Source: Atrichornis clamosus | Lineage: Eukaryota > Chordata > Aves > Passeriformes > Menuridae | Direction: 5' to 3' | Assembly: GCA_013400975.1 (NCBI GenBank) | Contig: WBMZ01010262.1 | Span: forward strand, 62,001 to 126,000 | Length of the DNA: 64,000 nt | Shown here: piece by piece, positions 47,256-61,000 of the stretch | Layout of the letters: each line of letters opens with the position of its first letter | Position numbering within the stretch: the stretch's first letter is position 1 | Notes under the pieces: generated by a model | What the model saw: only the letters and a program-made list of their open reading frames with translations | Database searches by the model: none | What the model was told of the DNA's origin: nothing | Position numbers and translations under genes: made by a program

Positions 47256-50200
47256 TCCACTTGTCCTGTACAACCATAACCCCAGGGCTCTTCTGGCAAC
47301 GATGTACACTCAGACACAGCACAACAGCCCTTCTTTGTGATGTGTAACTCACTGAGCACCCACTGTCCAACAATCATGAGCACAGCAATTATTTAGGAAT
47401 AACTGCTCTTACCCTATTGCTCCAAGTACACTGAACTTTTAGCAGACAGAAGAAAAAAATTCTATTGGACATTGAGCCCTTGACTACAACCCTTTGAGTG
47501 CGACCACACATCCTTAACCACTGAGTGCTCTGCCTATCAAAACCACTGCCCTACAGTTTAGAGACAAGGGTATGTGGGCCAGTTGTTCCATTCCTATTAT
47601 AAGTTTATAGTAAAACTCATTTTGTTGCTAGCTAAGTAACAGCAGAAACCTTTTTGCACTCCTAAGAATCTTGAAGAAAAGGAACCCAGCAGTTTTGTCA
47701 ATTTACCAACTCTCCCTACAGGAAAATTTCTTTCACATGATGCTAAATTCTTGCCTGATTCGGGAGGAATTAAATCGCTCTGTTTACCAAACTCCAAAAC
47801 AACACTTTGTCCATCCTCTTAACCATTTTAAATGCAAAGGTTCTCTCTGATTGCCAACTTTAAAACAAACAAAGGAAAACACCCCAGAAAGGCTTTCTGT
47901 TTCAGGGAAATGAGATACCCCACAGTGGCTCTTAAGTAAGTGTTCAGGTACATGCTCTTAATCTAAATTCAATGAAAGACAGCCTTGCTCACTTTTAATA
48001 ACAGGTGAACTTCAAATTACCTGATTTTTCTTTGAGTCTATAGAATTAGTAAGGAGCAACCTGATACTTCACTGCCCACATGATACCAACTTGCTTTTAC
48101 AGTACAAGGTAGTTTAGAGTTTATTCAGCCTCAAATGGAAGAAAAATAGGACATTTAAACGATTTTTTTAAATTCAATGTAAGATCCATAGGCAGAACTG
48201 ATAGGGCAACTGCCTGCTCACCTGAAATAACTGCTGGATCCTCCCTGTTATTCTGTGATAAATAATGAGGCTCATTCATGTTTGTTGAGGACCAGCTCTT
48301 TCTGGTCAAGAATAAGCATACAATTATTTTGTCATAAATCCTGTATCTGTTAATATTTTTATGTATCCACCTTCCCAGTCCAGGTGTTAGGTCAATTTTT
48401 GTAATGTCTTACCCAAAATTAATGGGGTGGCTCCAGTCCTTTTACAAATTTCCTTTTTCTGCCCAAGTCCTCACTTCACTAAGCAAGAACTCCTTGATAA
48501 ATTCACAATTTTAACTAAACTGTTTTGTATCTTCAACAGAATATAAGAATCATTCTCTGAGTACCACACCTGAGCCTATTATGTTAAGATAAATGGGGCT
48601 TGGAAAATAATTGGAAGCTGGATCCAGCTAAAGTGTGTGTTTGGAGTGTGCTTTGGCTATTGATTCCATATTTTTGGACAGTGTTCAAAGGCATGTGGCT
48701 GTTACTCTGTACAACACTGCATACCTGTCTGGCTCAGGAGTTTAAGACTTTGAGCAAATTTTCTGATAATGCAGCTGATTTTATCTGTAGAGCTCTAAAT
48801 CAAACCTGAACATGATAAGGGGCTGCCTTGAATAAGGGATTTTCTTAAGATTCTGTTCAATCGAATCCTACAGGAAAAACTGTGGCAAATCTACTAACAT
48901 AAACAAGAATTTTAAAAAATGCAAGCTCAGAGCCTCAATGGATAGTAGGTAAATGAGGTGATCAGATTCTGAGCAGCAGTAAACAGAACAAGTGGATATT
49001 TATTCTAGAATAGGAAATGAATACATAGATTTGTTTTATTGTAATGCTCTTGCTAACAAGAGGCAGACAGGAATACTAGAAAAATAAAGCAGCCCTAGAG
49101 TTAGAAGTCTGAATTTTTATCCAAATAAGAAACATCATCATTAAAAGCAAGTCTGTTGAACAAATGTAGCTACCACAAAAAGGCAAGGCCATCAGCAAGA
49201 GCTAAGTATATGTAAATGGGATTTACTTCACTGAGACTAGTGTACTCTCAGCACCTCAGAGGATTCATTCCAATACAATATTGCAAGTGATTATGAAGCA
49301 AATATGCATTACTTTAAATAAACCAAAGCAACAGACAAAGCAAATTATTTTGAAGTGCTTTTACTCTGTAATTTCATTAAAGCAGGTTGTTTATTCTCAG
49401 AGGGTAACTAGAAATTGAATAATGAAATTTAAAATGTATCTGTTTATGGCAAGGTCAGAGAGAATTTTATTAGGAACAAGGATATCACAGGTTACAAATA
49501 ATTTTAAAATCTTTTGCAATTTTTGATATTAATTTCTTTTTGCTTTTATCTAACATCCTCCTCACTACTTCTGCTTACTTCCTTCCCTGCAATCTTTCAT
49601 TACAGAGCTCCTCACTGAAGAACAGGTATGACATAGTTTCTCCCTATTTTACTTTTCAAAACTCCACTGCAATCAGGAATTAAGAGTCTCACCTTGCAAC
49701 ATAAAAGGCCAAGTCAACAGACAGTCTAAATTGGCCTTGCTCTGTTAATATTAATGAGGTATTAGCTGATTTATGATAACTCCCAATTGCCAGGTCTCAC
49801 TTATCTTGTAAAAATAATTTTGCTATCTGCATGGAGGGAGTCTGATGGGAAAGATCAAAGGAGAAAGAAGAGCTGAGGGGAAAAGGATTGGGAGAAAGAA
49901 AAGGGAAAACAACAGTGGGTTCTTCACTGAAATAATTTACAATTCAGGATTGTGACATTTTCTTACTTTTTGATCTGCTTTCCTATTTGCAGCAAAGTCA
50001 CTGATGCCAAAAAGGACCCCTTCATATGCTATGCTAGTATCATATGAATCTATAGAGGAAAAAGCAAACAAGATCAGCTTTATGCTTATTTTCAGAGATA
50101 AACCATACTGAAACTACTGAATCTTGGGGGAAAAAAAAAGAAATAGAAGTTTCATCAAAAGCTATACAGCACATTAAATGTTATGTACACAATATTTCTG

Positions 50201-50699
50201 AAGTTGTTGCAACATATTTTTATCTAACAAAACTGTAAGAACTGTGGGGTGGCTTTCATCTGTCTTTTAGCTTTTAATTGGTTTTATGTCTCTTTCCTTT
50301 TTATATATATATGCATACACCCACACGTAGATTCAAACATACATATGCATACATTCATTTAATTTATAAATATTGATTAATATTCTTAATAATGAAAAAA
50401 CTCAAGCAGAGATTCTACTCCCCATAACAGTTCTGAGTCATAAGTCAACTTTTGGATCAATATGAATGATACTGTGGTTCTTTGTAAACACAGTAGTAAA
50501 TTAAAATAGTGTAATAATTGTCATGGTGCTTGATATTTACATCAAAACACTTAAATAGAGTACAATCACATAAACTTACTTCTGTAGTCATAGGTTGGGA
50601 AGCTTGAGTTCTGGACTTCTACAGGAAGTCTAACATTGTACTGTATGCAAGTTGCCAAATAATGGTATTTCATTTTAGTATAAATAAAATACTGTTTAT

Positions 50700-51720
50700 T
50701 TGTAATTGGCTATCCAAGAGAAAATGAAGAAGAAGATGGAAGCAGAAGCAGCAAGTAGACAAGCAGATGTGGATGTGCACTTGGATACCAGACCTCTGGA
50801 TAGCAAAGGAGCATACAGTACCCAGCACCTTGAAGATAAACAGCTCAGAAAACACTGTCAGGAAAGCACCGCTCTGACTGTGTCGTGCCAGATCACAAGA
50901 TAATGCTCTCACAAAGGGATGCCCAGGAGTTCAACTCACTATCTCCTCCTGTTCAGAGCACCAGCAGAAGAAGCAAGCTGGGCAACCTCCAAATTTTCTG
51001 TACGTCAGTATTACTGAGTCTTTGCAACAGACCCACATAATTTCTGTGGCTGAAGCTCGTTTTGCCTTTGAGACTGACTGCAAAAACCCCACCCAACAGA
51101 AACACAATGGTGATGAAGCCTGGGAAGCAGCAGGTGCCAACAATGCCAGACTGGAATGATGAACTCAAGCAGTTTGGCCACTTATAATTTCACAACGGAT
51201 GGGGATGTTCCAGGAACAAATAGATGCTCGAGGTTCACAATGGCTTATTCAGCATCCACAAACACTGAATAAAGAGACTCGGAAAAAGAAACACACACAA
51301 CCACAAAAGCCAAGCCGGGAGAAGCACTGATTTGGGTAATTGTTTTAGAGAGATGAACATGACAACTCGATGGGTATGAAAAGCTGGACCCAGATGGCAG
51401 GAGGTAAGAAAAGATCATAGCAATTACTATGCAGCATAGCTGTCAGTGATACAAGGACAGATCACGCTGTGGATATCAGGAAAATGGAAGAGGATCTTTT
51501 CATTGCTGTGGGAAGATCAAGGTATTAAAATTACATACGTACATACGTCAAGAAGTGAAGACCAATTGCAGGACAGATACAGGAACCTTTAAGCAGCTCC
51601 TTTTAGGATTGTGTATATGACTTCAGAATGTTTGATCCAAGAAAGCCTGGTAAATGTTTAAGACCTTCTATAGTGCTTTGTAAAAAAAAAAATAAAAATG
51701 TTATGTAGCTGAGAACACCT
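50700..51720 (+). other. Unexplained block of different texture, ending in an A-rich run
   Basis: Richer in G and C than its flanks, it starts with a 65-codon open frame (50706-50903: MAIQEKMKKKMEAEA at its start) and continues in shifted frames. It ends with an A-rich run at about 51680-51696 containing AATAAA. That could mark an old retrocopy of an mRNA, but I do not recognise the protein and did not find flanking target duplications. It may simply be unique intron DNA. Confidence 0.25.
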
Positions 51721-52788
51721 TCGGGGAATTCCGATGTGTCTGAGGAAGGCCAGTGATGTCACTGGGGAATCTCATGGATGGAATGAAGGGCACAAGTTAA
51801 TTGTCCTAATAATCTTCGTACTTGATTGGGCTTAAACAATGAAAGGGTGCTTTTTCAAAATCACATTTGAAGACAATTTGTTTCAAGCATCTTTGGTTTC
51901 ACAAATCACCATCGTTTTGGAAATACACTCAGCAGAGTGGAATATATTATAGATTTGCATACATATGGTCTGTGTTTGAGTTAGAGGATAACAAAGGTGT
52001 CATAGGGCTAATACTAGTGTGAAAGAAAAACCAAAATCATGAAGAGCAGTAATTGCTACTGCTTGGTTCTAGTATTCTCTCAGAGGCACAAAGGCCAACA
52101 CAGGAGAAGAAAAAAATCTTTTAAAAACATAAAAACCTCATTGTTCATAGTATTACTGCTGCTGCATAGTCCTGTCCTTATTTCTACAAAAGATTGTGTG
52201 TAACAAGTTTGTAGTGTGCATTGAAAATAACTGAAATAATTGGATGGTATTAGACTATATAATCATTGTGCTTGCAATAGTATTTGAAAACAGCACATGC
52301 ATCAAAATTTAAAATATTTTGCTGGCCTTCCAGAGTCTTTTGCTAAACCTAGTGTGCATTGGAACCTGAGTGAATGAATCCCATTAGTCATCACCATCTT
52401 AACAATATGCACTTCATACAGAGTTGGCTTCTGCACAGAGGAAGGAAATTACCAGTACTAACAAAGGAAAGAAGATTTATAATGAGCAAATATACAAAAG
52501 CTCCAAATAATTATAATATTCACAGCCTGGCAATGACTTTCTAGGCTATGAAATTACTTTTCTTTTGGAAGAATGAAGATTCTACAAGGTTAGTATAAAC
52601 AAAGGGTAATTGGAAAATCAAATTGCTCTGCACGAGTTATTGTAAAGCCTGAAATAATGGTGATGGAATTTTTAAAAAAGCTTGCTTATGAATCAGTGGT
52701 TTTTTGTTTTGTACATTACTGCAATCAAAAATGCTCCCTTTCAAGTGCTACATGGGAAACAAATGCATAAACACAAATCCCAGCTTAC

Positions 52789-52923
52789 CCCTGATACAAT
52801 AAGTTCTCCTCCCAGGTTCTGAACCTCTGCCTTCACTTTGCTGCAGATATTGAGCTGGTGGCAGTACAGGGCAATGCGCTGCAGGTAGGCCAGCAGATCC
52901 TGCTTGCAGGCTGAGTCTGGGCA
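52789..52923 (-). CDS. CTNNA2: CTNNA2 coding exon before the cassette exon
   Basis: This is a 135-nt exon of 45 codons, phase 0-0, from CPDSACKQDLLAYLQR to LGGELIVSG. The acceptor is TGTCTGCAG and the donor GGGGTAAGC. It encodes the fourth helix of the actin-binding bundle (about residues 767-811), including LAYLQRIALYCHQLNICSKV, nearly invariant among alpha-catenins. It can be joined to the 144-nt cassette exon at 40143-40286 or directly to the last exon at 25004-25291. Both joins stay in frame because every junction is phase 0. Confidence 0.97.
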
Positions 52924-55483
52924 CTGCAGACAACAGAAATATTGATTAGATGTAGCTGAGTTCATGTGATTACAGAGGGTAATCAGATAGTGTGTATTAG
53001 GGGGATCTATTCCACTTTGTCTTTACATGAGGCATTTGATAAAATGTGAAAACTCAAATTCTGCCTTTCATTTAACTCAAGATTTATGAATTGCAACCTG
53101 AAAATGCATTATACCTTTCTGTAAAAGAAGAAACCTCCCTACCAGCATTATGAAAATAATATGATTGCTCTGTGTTAATTTATGATATTGCACAGAACAG
53201 AAGAATCTACTGAGCAGCCAAAAGAACAGGTTAGATTTGAAAGTCCAGGTTGCCTGCTGGGTGTCCCAGTTAGCATACAATATGGACCAGTTAAAGTCCA
53301 GATAAACCCAGTTCTGACTGGTGACCCCCACTCTAACACCAGCTCTTGTCTGCCTGCCAGCTTCCCTGGCATTTGTGCAGACATTCACAGGATTAGATTA
53401 GGTCAAATGTGCTGGATGCTGTTAGGGTTTTATAATCAATATAACTAATGGTACAATTTATTCATAGTCTCCGGGACTCTTAATAGAAACTGCATCATCC
53501 CCCACAATATCAGTAGCACAACAAACAGTTTCATAGTTAATATTCAAAGTCTTGCCTCAGGAGAACAGACCTCAGTAATTCCCTGATGAAACAGTGCTAA
53601 AAGGGTCCATTACTAACAGCATGTCTCCAATAAATACTCTTTGGGGCTACCCAGCAAAGCCTGACTGACAACGCTCCTCCATAGCTTGGGGAACAAAGAT
53701 TCCAAACATGCCTTTTTAGCATCTTACAAAGTTTATGCTTAATTTAAAAGAATATATTATCAGAGAATTTAAAGAAAAAACTGACAATTAAATGCACATG
53801 AGTCAACAGCATCACAGTCTCTGACTTGAGATCCCTGCTCTTGCCCCAGCAGCTGATGCTGGCAAGGAATGTGTTCGTGGTGAAGTACTTGCATATATTG
53901 TTGTCTATAACATGGAAAGGAGTCACTTGGCTGTTTTCTCTCCCTCTAAAACTAACAAAAAACAGAGCTGGAGGTTCACTGCGGCTGCTCTAGAGCCTCT
54001 TGTCCTCAGACAGTTGCCACATCTTTCAGGCATTAATCCCTGAACAACTTCATCTCCCAACCAGTGCCAATTTAATACCAAACTTGAAGTCTGTGAACAG
54101 AAAGAAATGAACTTTAAAGCAATACTTCTAGAGAGCTGCAAAGGCTTTAAATATAAGTACCCTGGAGTGAAAAAATGTAAGAGCTCCCTCATTGGAACAA
54201 TAATTAAAAATGCAACTGCCCACAAAAGGTTTATATTGGATGAAGGTCTCCAAAGTTCTGTGAAATGTCATTAAACTGCAATCATTAAAACAAATACTTA
54301 ATTCTCAAAATGATTTCACTGTTTATTATTAGTGTTACAGTCCTCTGAAGTTTAAAATGTGACTCAAGTCAAGGCACTCTAAGCATTTTCTTTCTTTAAA
54401 ATATTCCACCTCTGCAAATACTGCAGACTAGGAATTTCATCAGCTGACAGATGGATTTCTTCTTTCTTGTGTTAAAATGAACAGATGCTACATTTGAAGG
54501 ATTGGAATGGGTTAACTACAGGAAAAATGCTTCCTGCTGCTGAAACAAACCTAAACTCAACATTTCTGAGGTTATAGGAAAATGGGCAGCTTTGGGTTTC
54601 TTGCCACTCCAGATCGTATTCCATGGCAGGGTGTGTTACATATTATTATAGTCTTACTTGAAGAAGAATAATTTATTATTACTTATTTTAAAGAGAAAGA
54701 TTAGAAGCAAGGAAGTCATCAGTTCCCACTTCTGGCAAATTTTTTCTTGATGACAATGAAAGGAAAGAACAAGAGAAAAATAGTCAAATTTAATTTGCAT
54801 GGATCTAAAATTAGGTATCTAGGACATGGATTTGAAATTTGGCTCTTGGCTTTTAGTACAATCCTCCCTCTTGTGCTCCCAATGGACAGATAATCCAATC
54901 TGAAAAAATATATACAGCAAGTTCATCTTTCCAGTTGTGACATGAATTGGTAACGGGAGTGAGGACACAGACCCTGGAACATGGACCAGGGGCCTGTAAG
55001 GTGGAAGGAAAATGCCCTGATGCAAACCAGAAAACAGGGAGTCAGGGACCCCTGAAGGAGTGAAGTGCCATATCAAAACTGTTGGAAGAATAAGCTGAAA
55101 AGAATCTAAGGATTCCCAGGCACATGGCAAGGGGAATAGAGCATCCAAGTCCCTGCTGCTTTTTTAACAGCAAATACCTTTTGGACTTGATGATCTTAGA
55201 GGTCCCTTCCAACCTGAATGAGTGTCTCTCTCAGTCCAATTGTAACGGGCTCAGAAGTGAGGCTGGGAACAAGTCAGGCATTTCTGAGCCTTAGAGAGAT
55301 TCATTTATGACTTTCCTGTACTGCAAAAGCCATGGGCATGGAAGAACCAACTTCTATCCAATGGACAGATCAGGATCCAGGTGGTGACTTCCAATTATCT
55401 GCCAAGTAAAGACAACCTTTTCCTGCAAAAGGTAAACTCATCAATAGACGTTCCACTCTATTTCTACGCATTTTTGGGTGTAC
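52924..55483 (-). other. CTNNA2 intron, 2.6 kb
   Basis: Apart from the CR1 tail at 55178-55222 I see no gene and no clear transposon. The open frame at 54819-55148 on the minus strand (109 codons) matches nothing I recognise. Confidence 0.8.
55178..55222 (+). mobile_element. CR1 LINE 3' tail fragment
   Basis: TTGGACTTGATGATCTTAGA, then GGTCCCTTCCAACCTGAATG, is the end of the CR1 3' region in forward orientation. Only about 45 nt remain and the terminal octamer is degraded. Confidence 0.7.
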
Positions 55484-55589
55484 CTGATCAGCTACTGCCC
55501 GTGCCAGTTTGTCCATCCTGGATCCTGCCTCTGCAATCTTCTTGGCTGCGTTAATGACGTCGGATGTGTTCTTCAGGGGGCCTTTACCT
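55484..55589 (-). CDS. CTNNA2: CTNNA2 coding exon: actin-binding domain, middle
   Basis: This is a 106-nt exon whose first base completes the Arg codon begun by the previous exon; 35 full codons follow, GKGPLKNTSDVINAAKK to LARAVADQ. The acceptor is TTTCACAG; the donor is CAGGTACA. Just inside the exon, the AGGT could look like a shifted acceptor, but only the first AG keeps the frame. It encodes about residues 731-766, a helical part of the actin-binding bundle. A short CR1 fragment lies about 0.26 kb further downstream in the intron (55178-55222). Confidence 0.96.
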
Positions 55590-57885
55590 CTGTGAAATAC
55601 AAGACAATTATCCACAATCTCAATAAATCACGGAAGGCAGCAGTTTTAGTGACCCTGTTTAGTGCTTGATTTTAAAATAGTAACATGAATGACTTCTTAA
55701 TTTATTACAATTTCACCTTTTAAGTACTTTATAGTACAGCTTGATTAAGAAATCTGTCTGCTGTATTTCCTCTCCCTTACAAAACGCCTCACTGGCAATT
55801 TAGTCCGATGGTGCCCTCAAGCACATGAGCTGTACTTAATAGTACATGCATTTTTAAGTGCTCATTAAGCCAATGTTCTTTCTGGAATACACAACTATTT
55901 CAAAATTATGTGACTCCCAAACCAGTGCTAAATGTTAAGCCCATCACGTCTAGGGCAAGAATGTCACATTTTAGAAAATCTTTTTTTAGTAGATTTTTTT
56001 GTTGGAAAATAAAGATATGTGAAGCATAATCCTTCTGTTACACACTTAAATGTCACACTTAAAACATGTGTAATTAGCTCTAAGACTGATCTTCCACTAT
56101 ATTTTTAAGATGATGCACAAAATTCTGATTTTAGATATGAAAGCTACCAAAATGTATTAAGACTAAAAGTAAAAAGTCTATGCAGACTTTTCTGAGTTGC
56201 TTCAGACTCAGAACTTTAATCCTGATTGTACTTATAAAATTCCTACTGCTCCTGGGAAAGGCTCAGTGGGAAGTGAGTTCATTTTCCAATTTTTTTAATG
56301 TGGAAAATCATATGATCAAAAAATTTTTGTTGTACAAAAATGAAACAGAAGGCATTTTTTCTAAGCACAACGTTGCATTATTTTTGGATTTTTTAATCTA
56401 TAATGCCAAGAGTAACATGCTGAAACATATTTCCCTTTTAATCTTCTTTCCAGACTTTCATTACCACCTTAAACAGATAATGAAATACAAGTGTCCCACT
56501 TCTGGTGAACTTAAACTGCAGCAGAAACACTTGGTGACCTCGTGTGCTTCTACATTAATTACACGAGCAGATCTGACTGTCACAAACTCCATGCATTTGA
56601 AAAATTATTCTATTTTAACACTGCTGAGGTTACAGTCAACCAAAAAGGTGTGAAAGGCTTTTTTTTCTGTTTTAATGGAATATATTAAACAAGTTGTTAT
56701 TGAATCTGATGCAGACAGAGCTGCACTTTGATTTTTATTTTTTATTTACTTCAAATGTGACAGTAGTTTTCTCTCATTCTCATATTAGTTCTGTTCTTTT
56801 GATGCTAGAAAATGTAATTATAAAACATGTTCAATGTATCAAAGGTTGTCTAGGAGCTTGCAGAAAATGTTCATATTCTGGGCTGTTGCTTTAGATCATT
56901 TCTTCCTTCCATGATACAATGACACTGTTTGGGCAGCTTTACACTCTGGTTTTTTGTGGGCAGAAGTATCAGAGACACAAAGACAATACAAATACAAAAG
57001 TAATTCAGAATCCTGTAAAATATCCACTCCATCCAGTTCCAACCTTCCCCAAGACCACGTTGCTCCAAGCCCTGTCGAACCTGGACTTGAACACTTCTAG
57101 GGATGTGGCAACACAGAGAGATGAATAAATGAATGTCTGATTTGAATTCAGAAGAAAACCATGAAGATTTTTATCCAATTTTGTGTAATCACACCATTTT
57201 AAAATTTTGGACTCACATTAAAAATAAGCACTGAACAAGATTTAATTTATTATGGTGATCTGGAATTCAAAGACTCCTGTAAAATGTTCTCCCTGGTGTG
57301 ATTAACAATATGACTATAGTTAAAGACAATAATTTTGTTTACATTGTATCATTAATGAATGGCCTTTGGACACTCTGCAATTACACAAGAACAAGACATC
57401 AACAGAGAAAAGAAATGAAAGCAAAAAAAGATCATTACTAACAGACTCCCACGAAGCATTAGATCAAAACAGTTCAATTTCATTTGGGGTTTTTTTGGAA
57501 ATAAGTTCAGCGCTCAAATGATATAAATAGTTTTGCCATTATTTTTGATTGACACAAATTGTGCCGAAATGTTGGAAGTTCAGAGAGGCACATGCATTTA
57601 GATGGGTACTAAATGAAATGTCACTGGAGTGTCTGTAAGGTCACAGACTGACTTTGCTGCTGAAAATTCAAAATGATCTGCAAATAAAAGAGACTTGCAA
57701 ACCGAACAAAAACTTCATGTGATTCATCCCATTTGGAGAAATACCCAGAGCAGTGGACATGATGTGTGTCCCTTGGCTTTGCATCCCCGAAAACACAGAG
57801 AATCATCTCAACAGGCTACAAATGGGACAGAAAAGGAAAGTTGTGGCATATCTGAGCTCCTCAGCACGAGTGATTTTGCCCTTAC
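55590..57885 (-). other. CTNNA2 intron, 2.3 kb
   Basis: This intron carries one CR1 fragment (57021-57112). The 157-codon plus-strand open frame at 56180-56653 is AT-rich, resembles no family I know, and is not called a gene. Confidence 0.85.
57021..57112 (-). mobile_element. CR1 LINE fragment, internal part
   Basis: The stretch CTCCAAGCCCTGTCGAACCT, then TGGACTTGAACACTTCTAGG and GATG, is the reverse complement of the conserved CR1 3' region. Both ends are missing, including the terminal ATTCTRTG repeats. Confidence 0.75.
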
Positions 57886-58067
57886 CTAGTGAAATCTGTC
57901 ATTTCCATCATAATCATGCACATCTGCTTTGCCAGCACGATGATGTCATTGCCACTGTCATCCCACTTGGCCACCTCCGCGTCCAGTTTGCTCTTTTCTT
58001 GGTGGAATATCTCGACCTGCTCGGCAATCTTAGCCTTCTCCTCCTGGGGCAGCTGAGCCATGATTGC
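57886..58067 (-). CDS. CTNNA2: CTNNA2 coding exon: start of actin-binding domain
   Basis: This is a 182-nt exon of 60 codons plus two bases (AG), which complete an Arg codon in the next exon. It runs from AIMAQLPQEEKAK to MEMTDFT. The acceptor is TTCTCCAG and the donor AGGTAAGG. It encodes the first helices of the five-helix actin-binding bundle, about residues 671-730, including KWDDSGNDIIVLAKQMC, which is highly conserved in alpha-catenins. No frameshift or missing residue is seen. The splice phase (0 in, 2 out) matches the following exon exactly, supporting the boundaries. Confidence 0.97.
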
Positions 58068-61000
58068 CTGGAGAACAAACAGAAGTTGGGCATGAGAAAG
58101 GGAAGCTAGAAAATAGCCATTTCCAGTGGTCCAAACAGCTTGCGTTTCTTTTCATGAGAGTTGAAGATGCCAAGCAAAATCCAGTAGGCATTTGATTTCT
58201 GTTAGGACAGGCAAAACCAAATTCACAGCATGTTTATATCTCTTCTTGCACTTCCAAGATGATAAAATTTATATTTATGATGTCATGATTATTCACCAGT
58301 TGACACAGGAGGATTAAATTCCTATTAAATCTTAATTTTGAGGAAGAACAAAAGGAGTGACATTTACGGGAAAAGGCAGACTGAACTGCTGTGTCTCCTC
58401 TAGTCTCATTCTCCATCAGAAACAGAGGATTTCTGATTAACACAACACTAAAATAAGCTGTGACAAACAGGATAATACAGTTGAAGTGAATTGTAACAAA
58501 CACATCTTTTAATGATATGTAGAGTTCTAATTGGAAGAGATGCAGAAAGGCACTACACAGGTTGATATTAATCTGCCTCTGCATCAACAAAGCAGAAAGT
58601 TCCCTGCCCCCTCCAAAAAAAAAGAAAACCCTAAAAAATTATAATAATTACTTTTGAAGATCAAATGGACACTTCAAATAATGATTTCCAAGTTGAGAGA
58701 CTATTTGCTCTAGGGGTTCTGAAGACCACATTATGCATTTAATGGGGTGTGACACATATTTAAGTGTCATTACATTTTTTTTCCTGTTTATGTCACTTTC
58801 AATCTGCTGAAGTCTTTTTCTACATATTCTTAAAACGCTCTTGGCTTTTAAAAATTCGTAATTGACCTTTTCCAAAACTGAAATTAAAAAGGGTTACAAA
58901 CAGTAGATCAGAAAATGAGAAATTTGCAAGTTAATCAAATTAAAATTCAACACGAGTTTTAATTAGGCCTTATCAATGTAACTCAGCAGTTTCAAATGTT
59001 AGCATAATAGTCTTTGCACAGAAAAATGCAGTGTAAGTCAAGCTAATAAATAAATATATAAAATGCACATAAAACACTAGAAGTGATGAATTAACTGAAG
59101 TTCAGAGAATTTGATAGGAGCAGTAAAACTTGGGAAGTTGATCTGTATGTCTTGCTTGTGGTTTCTTTGAGTGGCAGCTTCACCTGAACACCCTTTAAAC
59201 TGGTATACAGTGTATTAATATTTCTGTTCCAGCTGCTGATGTGCTTTCTAAGCAGCTATAGTCTATAGGAAATGCAGCTCATAAATTCCAGTTTTATTTC
59301 TACTGGAGACAACACAAGTCTTTCTACTGAAATACTAACAGCTTTATGGAGTAAGCATATTAAATAAATCCATTACATTCCACAAATAAAAATATTTTGA
59401 ATCTTTTGCACAGAAGAGATTCAGATAAGATACTATTCTGCTTAGCAGACTCATTTCAATGAGTCACTCCAGACTAGGGCCTGGGCTTCTGCTCAGAATG
59501 TTTTCCTTCCAGTTTTTTTGCCATTTGCTGCTTCCTGTGACACATTGAAATCTATGTTATTCAAAAACTGTCTTTATGATATATTATGTTTATACAGTGT
59601 GTAGCTGATCAAAGCAGAAGGTTTTAAGTGCAGCAGTAATCATAACTGCAATAAAGGTAATACAATTTAGGTCTTCTAAATCCCCAGGTGAACTCGAATC
59701 CTAGTAAAAAAAAAAAAAATTACTGCAGTCTTTACTTGGGTTTCAGACCAAGAAAGGATGACAATGCTACCCAGTCCTAAATGTAATCAAAAAAATCAAA
59801 AGGACTGTGAAATTTGACAAAATACTCCACTCAATTCTGTTATACCTGAGACTTACTTTAGCAGTCAATACTTTGAATATATCAAACAGGACTTTATGCT
59901 TTTTAAAATATAAAAATCACAAAAAATAGTCAACTACATCCAGAACAGAGTTCTGTCATTATTATCAGAGTACGATATCCAGGTACCATTCTGCAGTTCT
60001 CGGGACTGCAGGGTTTTCTGTGCCAGTTCCTGGTCACCCAGCTCTCTGGGATGGATCTACAGTCCCCCTCTCTCCATGTACATGATAATGAATATATAAA
60101 TTATGTCCTCAAGAAGCAAGGACAACATTTTTTGTCCTAGGGATGTCGTGATAAAAACTCAGCTTTTCTGATACATGGCATGGTTTATTTACCATCTATA
60201 TTCAGGGAAATTAATTCAAGACAAAAAGAAACCTCTGCCCATTCCACTGGATCCACTGCATTTCTCCCATAACTCTGAGTAAGCCTCTTTTAGATTTTTT
60301 TTTGCTCTACTGCTTCTTTTCAGGGTGTAAAATCTCTGCGTCAAGACCCAACCCACAGTGGTTGAGAGGCAGCAGCTGAAAACTCCTCTGTCCTTGTTCT
60401 CTGAACTGATCTTTCAAAGCATGGTTGCCTTTTGGTCTGTAGGTTCTCAGCCCTATAAACCCTCTTCCAGAATGCTAAGTAAGAAACTCCCATTCCAGTT
60501 ACCAGCTTTTGCTGGTGTCTGTGTGGGGAGGATGCTTCTCATTTAGTCATTACTTCACTTTAAACATATCAGAAGGAACCAGACTTGTGTGAAACAGCCA
60601 TGAAAACCATTCAGATAATTCCCAGTCTCCTGCTGCTTCTCTGCCGGAAAATGTCAAAAGGCTTTTTTTCCCAAAACTTTCTTTCCAGTGAAATATATTT
60701 TCATGATGCATTTTGCCCCCAAATTATATTCTGATGTTTTTTTTAATAATCTGAGCTGAGAAGCCTATTCAGTAAAAGCTAAACATTCATCAGAGGGTGG
60801 CATAATCCTGAGTGTTAACAGGAGTATTCCTGAGTGTTAACAAACTTCCCTTCCCCAGCACCTGTGACCCCTGCAGCACTCATCAGCTTAATTTGCAATC
60901 CCCATGCACAAGCTGAGGTCGCAAATCACAATGACTGGAGTTTATCATGATGTAATTACCCCGGTAAAATTACATTGACTCAGTAGCAAATGTCTTCAAT

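Larger units (their letters stand above)
40287..52788 (-). other. CTNNA2 intron 5' of cassette exon, 12.5 kb
   Basis: This is AT-rich intron with one clear CR1 copy (46966-47255), AT and TACATACG short repeats (50306-50350, 51535-51548), and two unexplained blocks described separately (42180-43480 and 50700-51720). No exon is supported beyond those listed. Confidence 0.8.

Noticed and set aside
47009..47383. 124-codon minus-strand open frame
   Set aside because: It lies largely within the CR1 copy at 46966-47255.
56180..56653. 157-codon plus-strand open frame inside a CTNNA2 intron
   Set aside because: It is AT-rich, rich in Leu, Phe, Lys and Asn as expected of random AT-rich DNA, and resembles no protein family.
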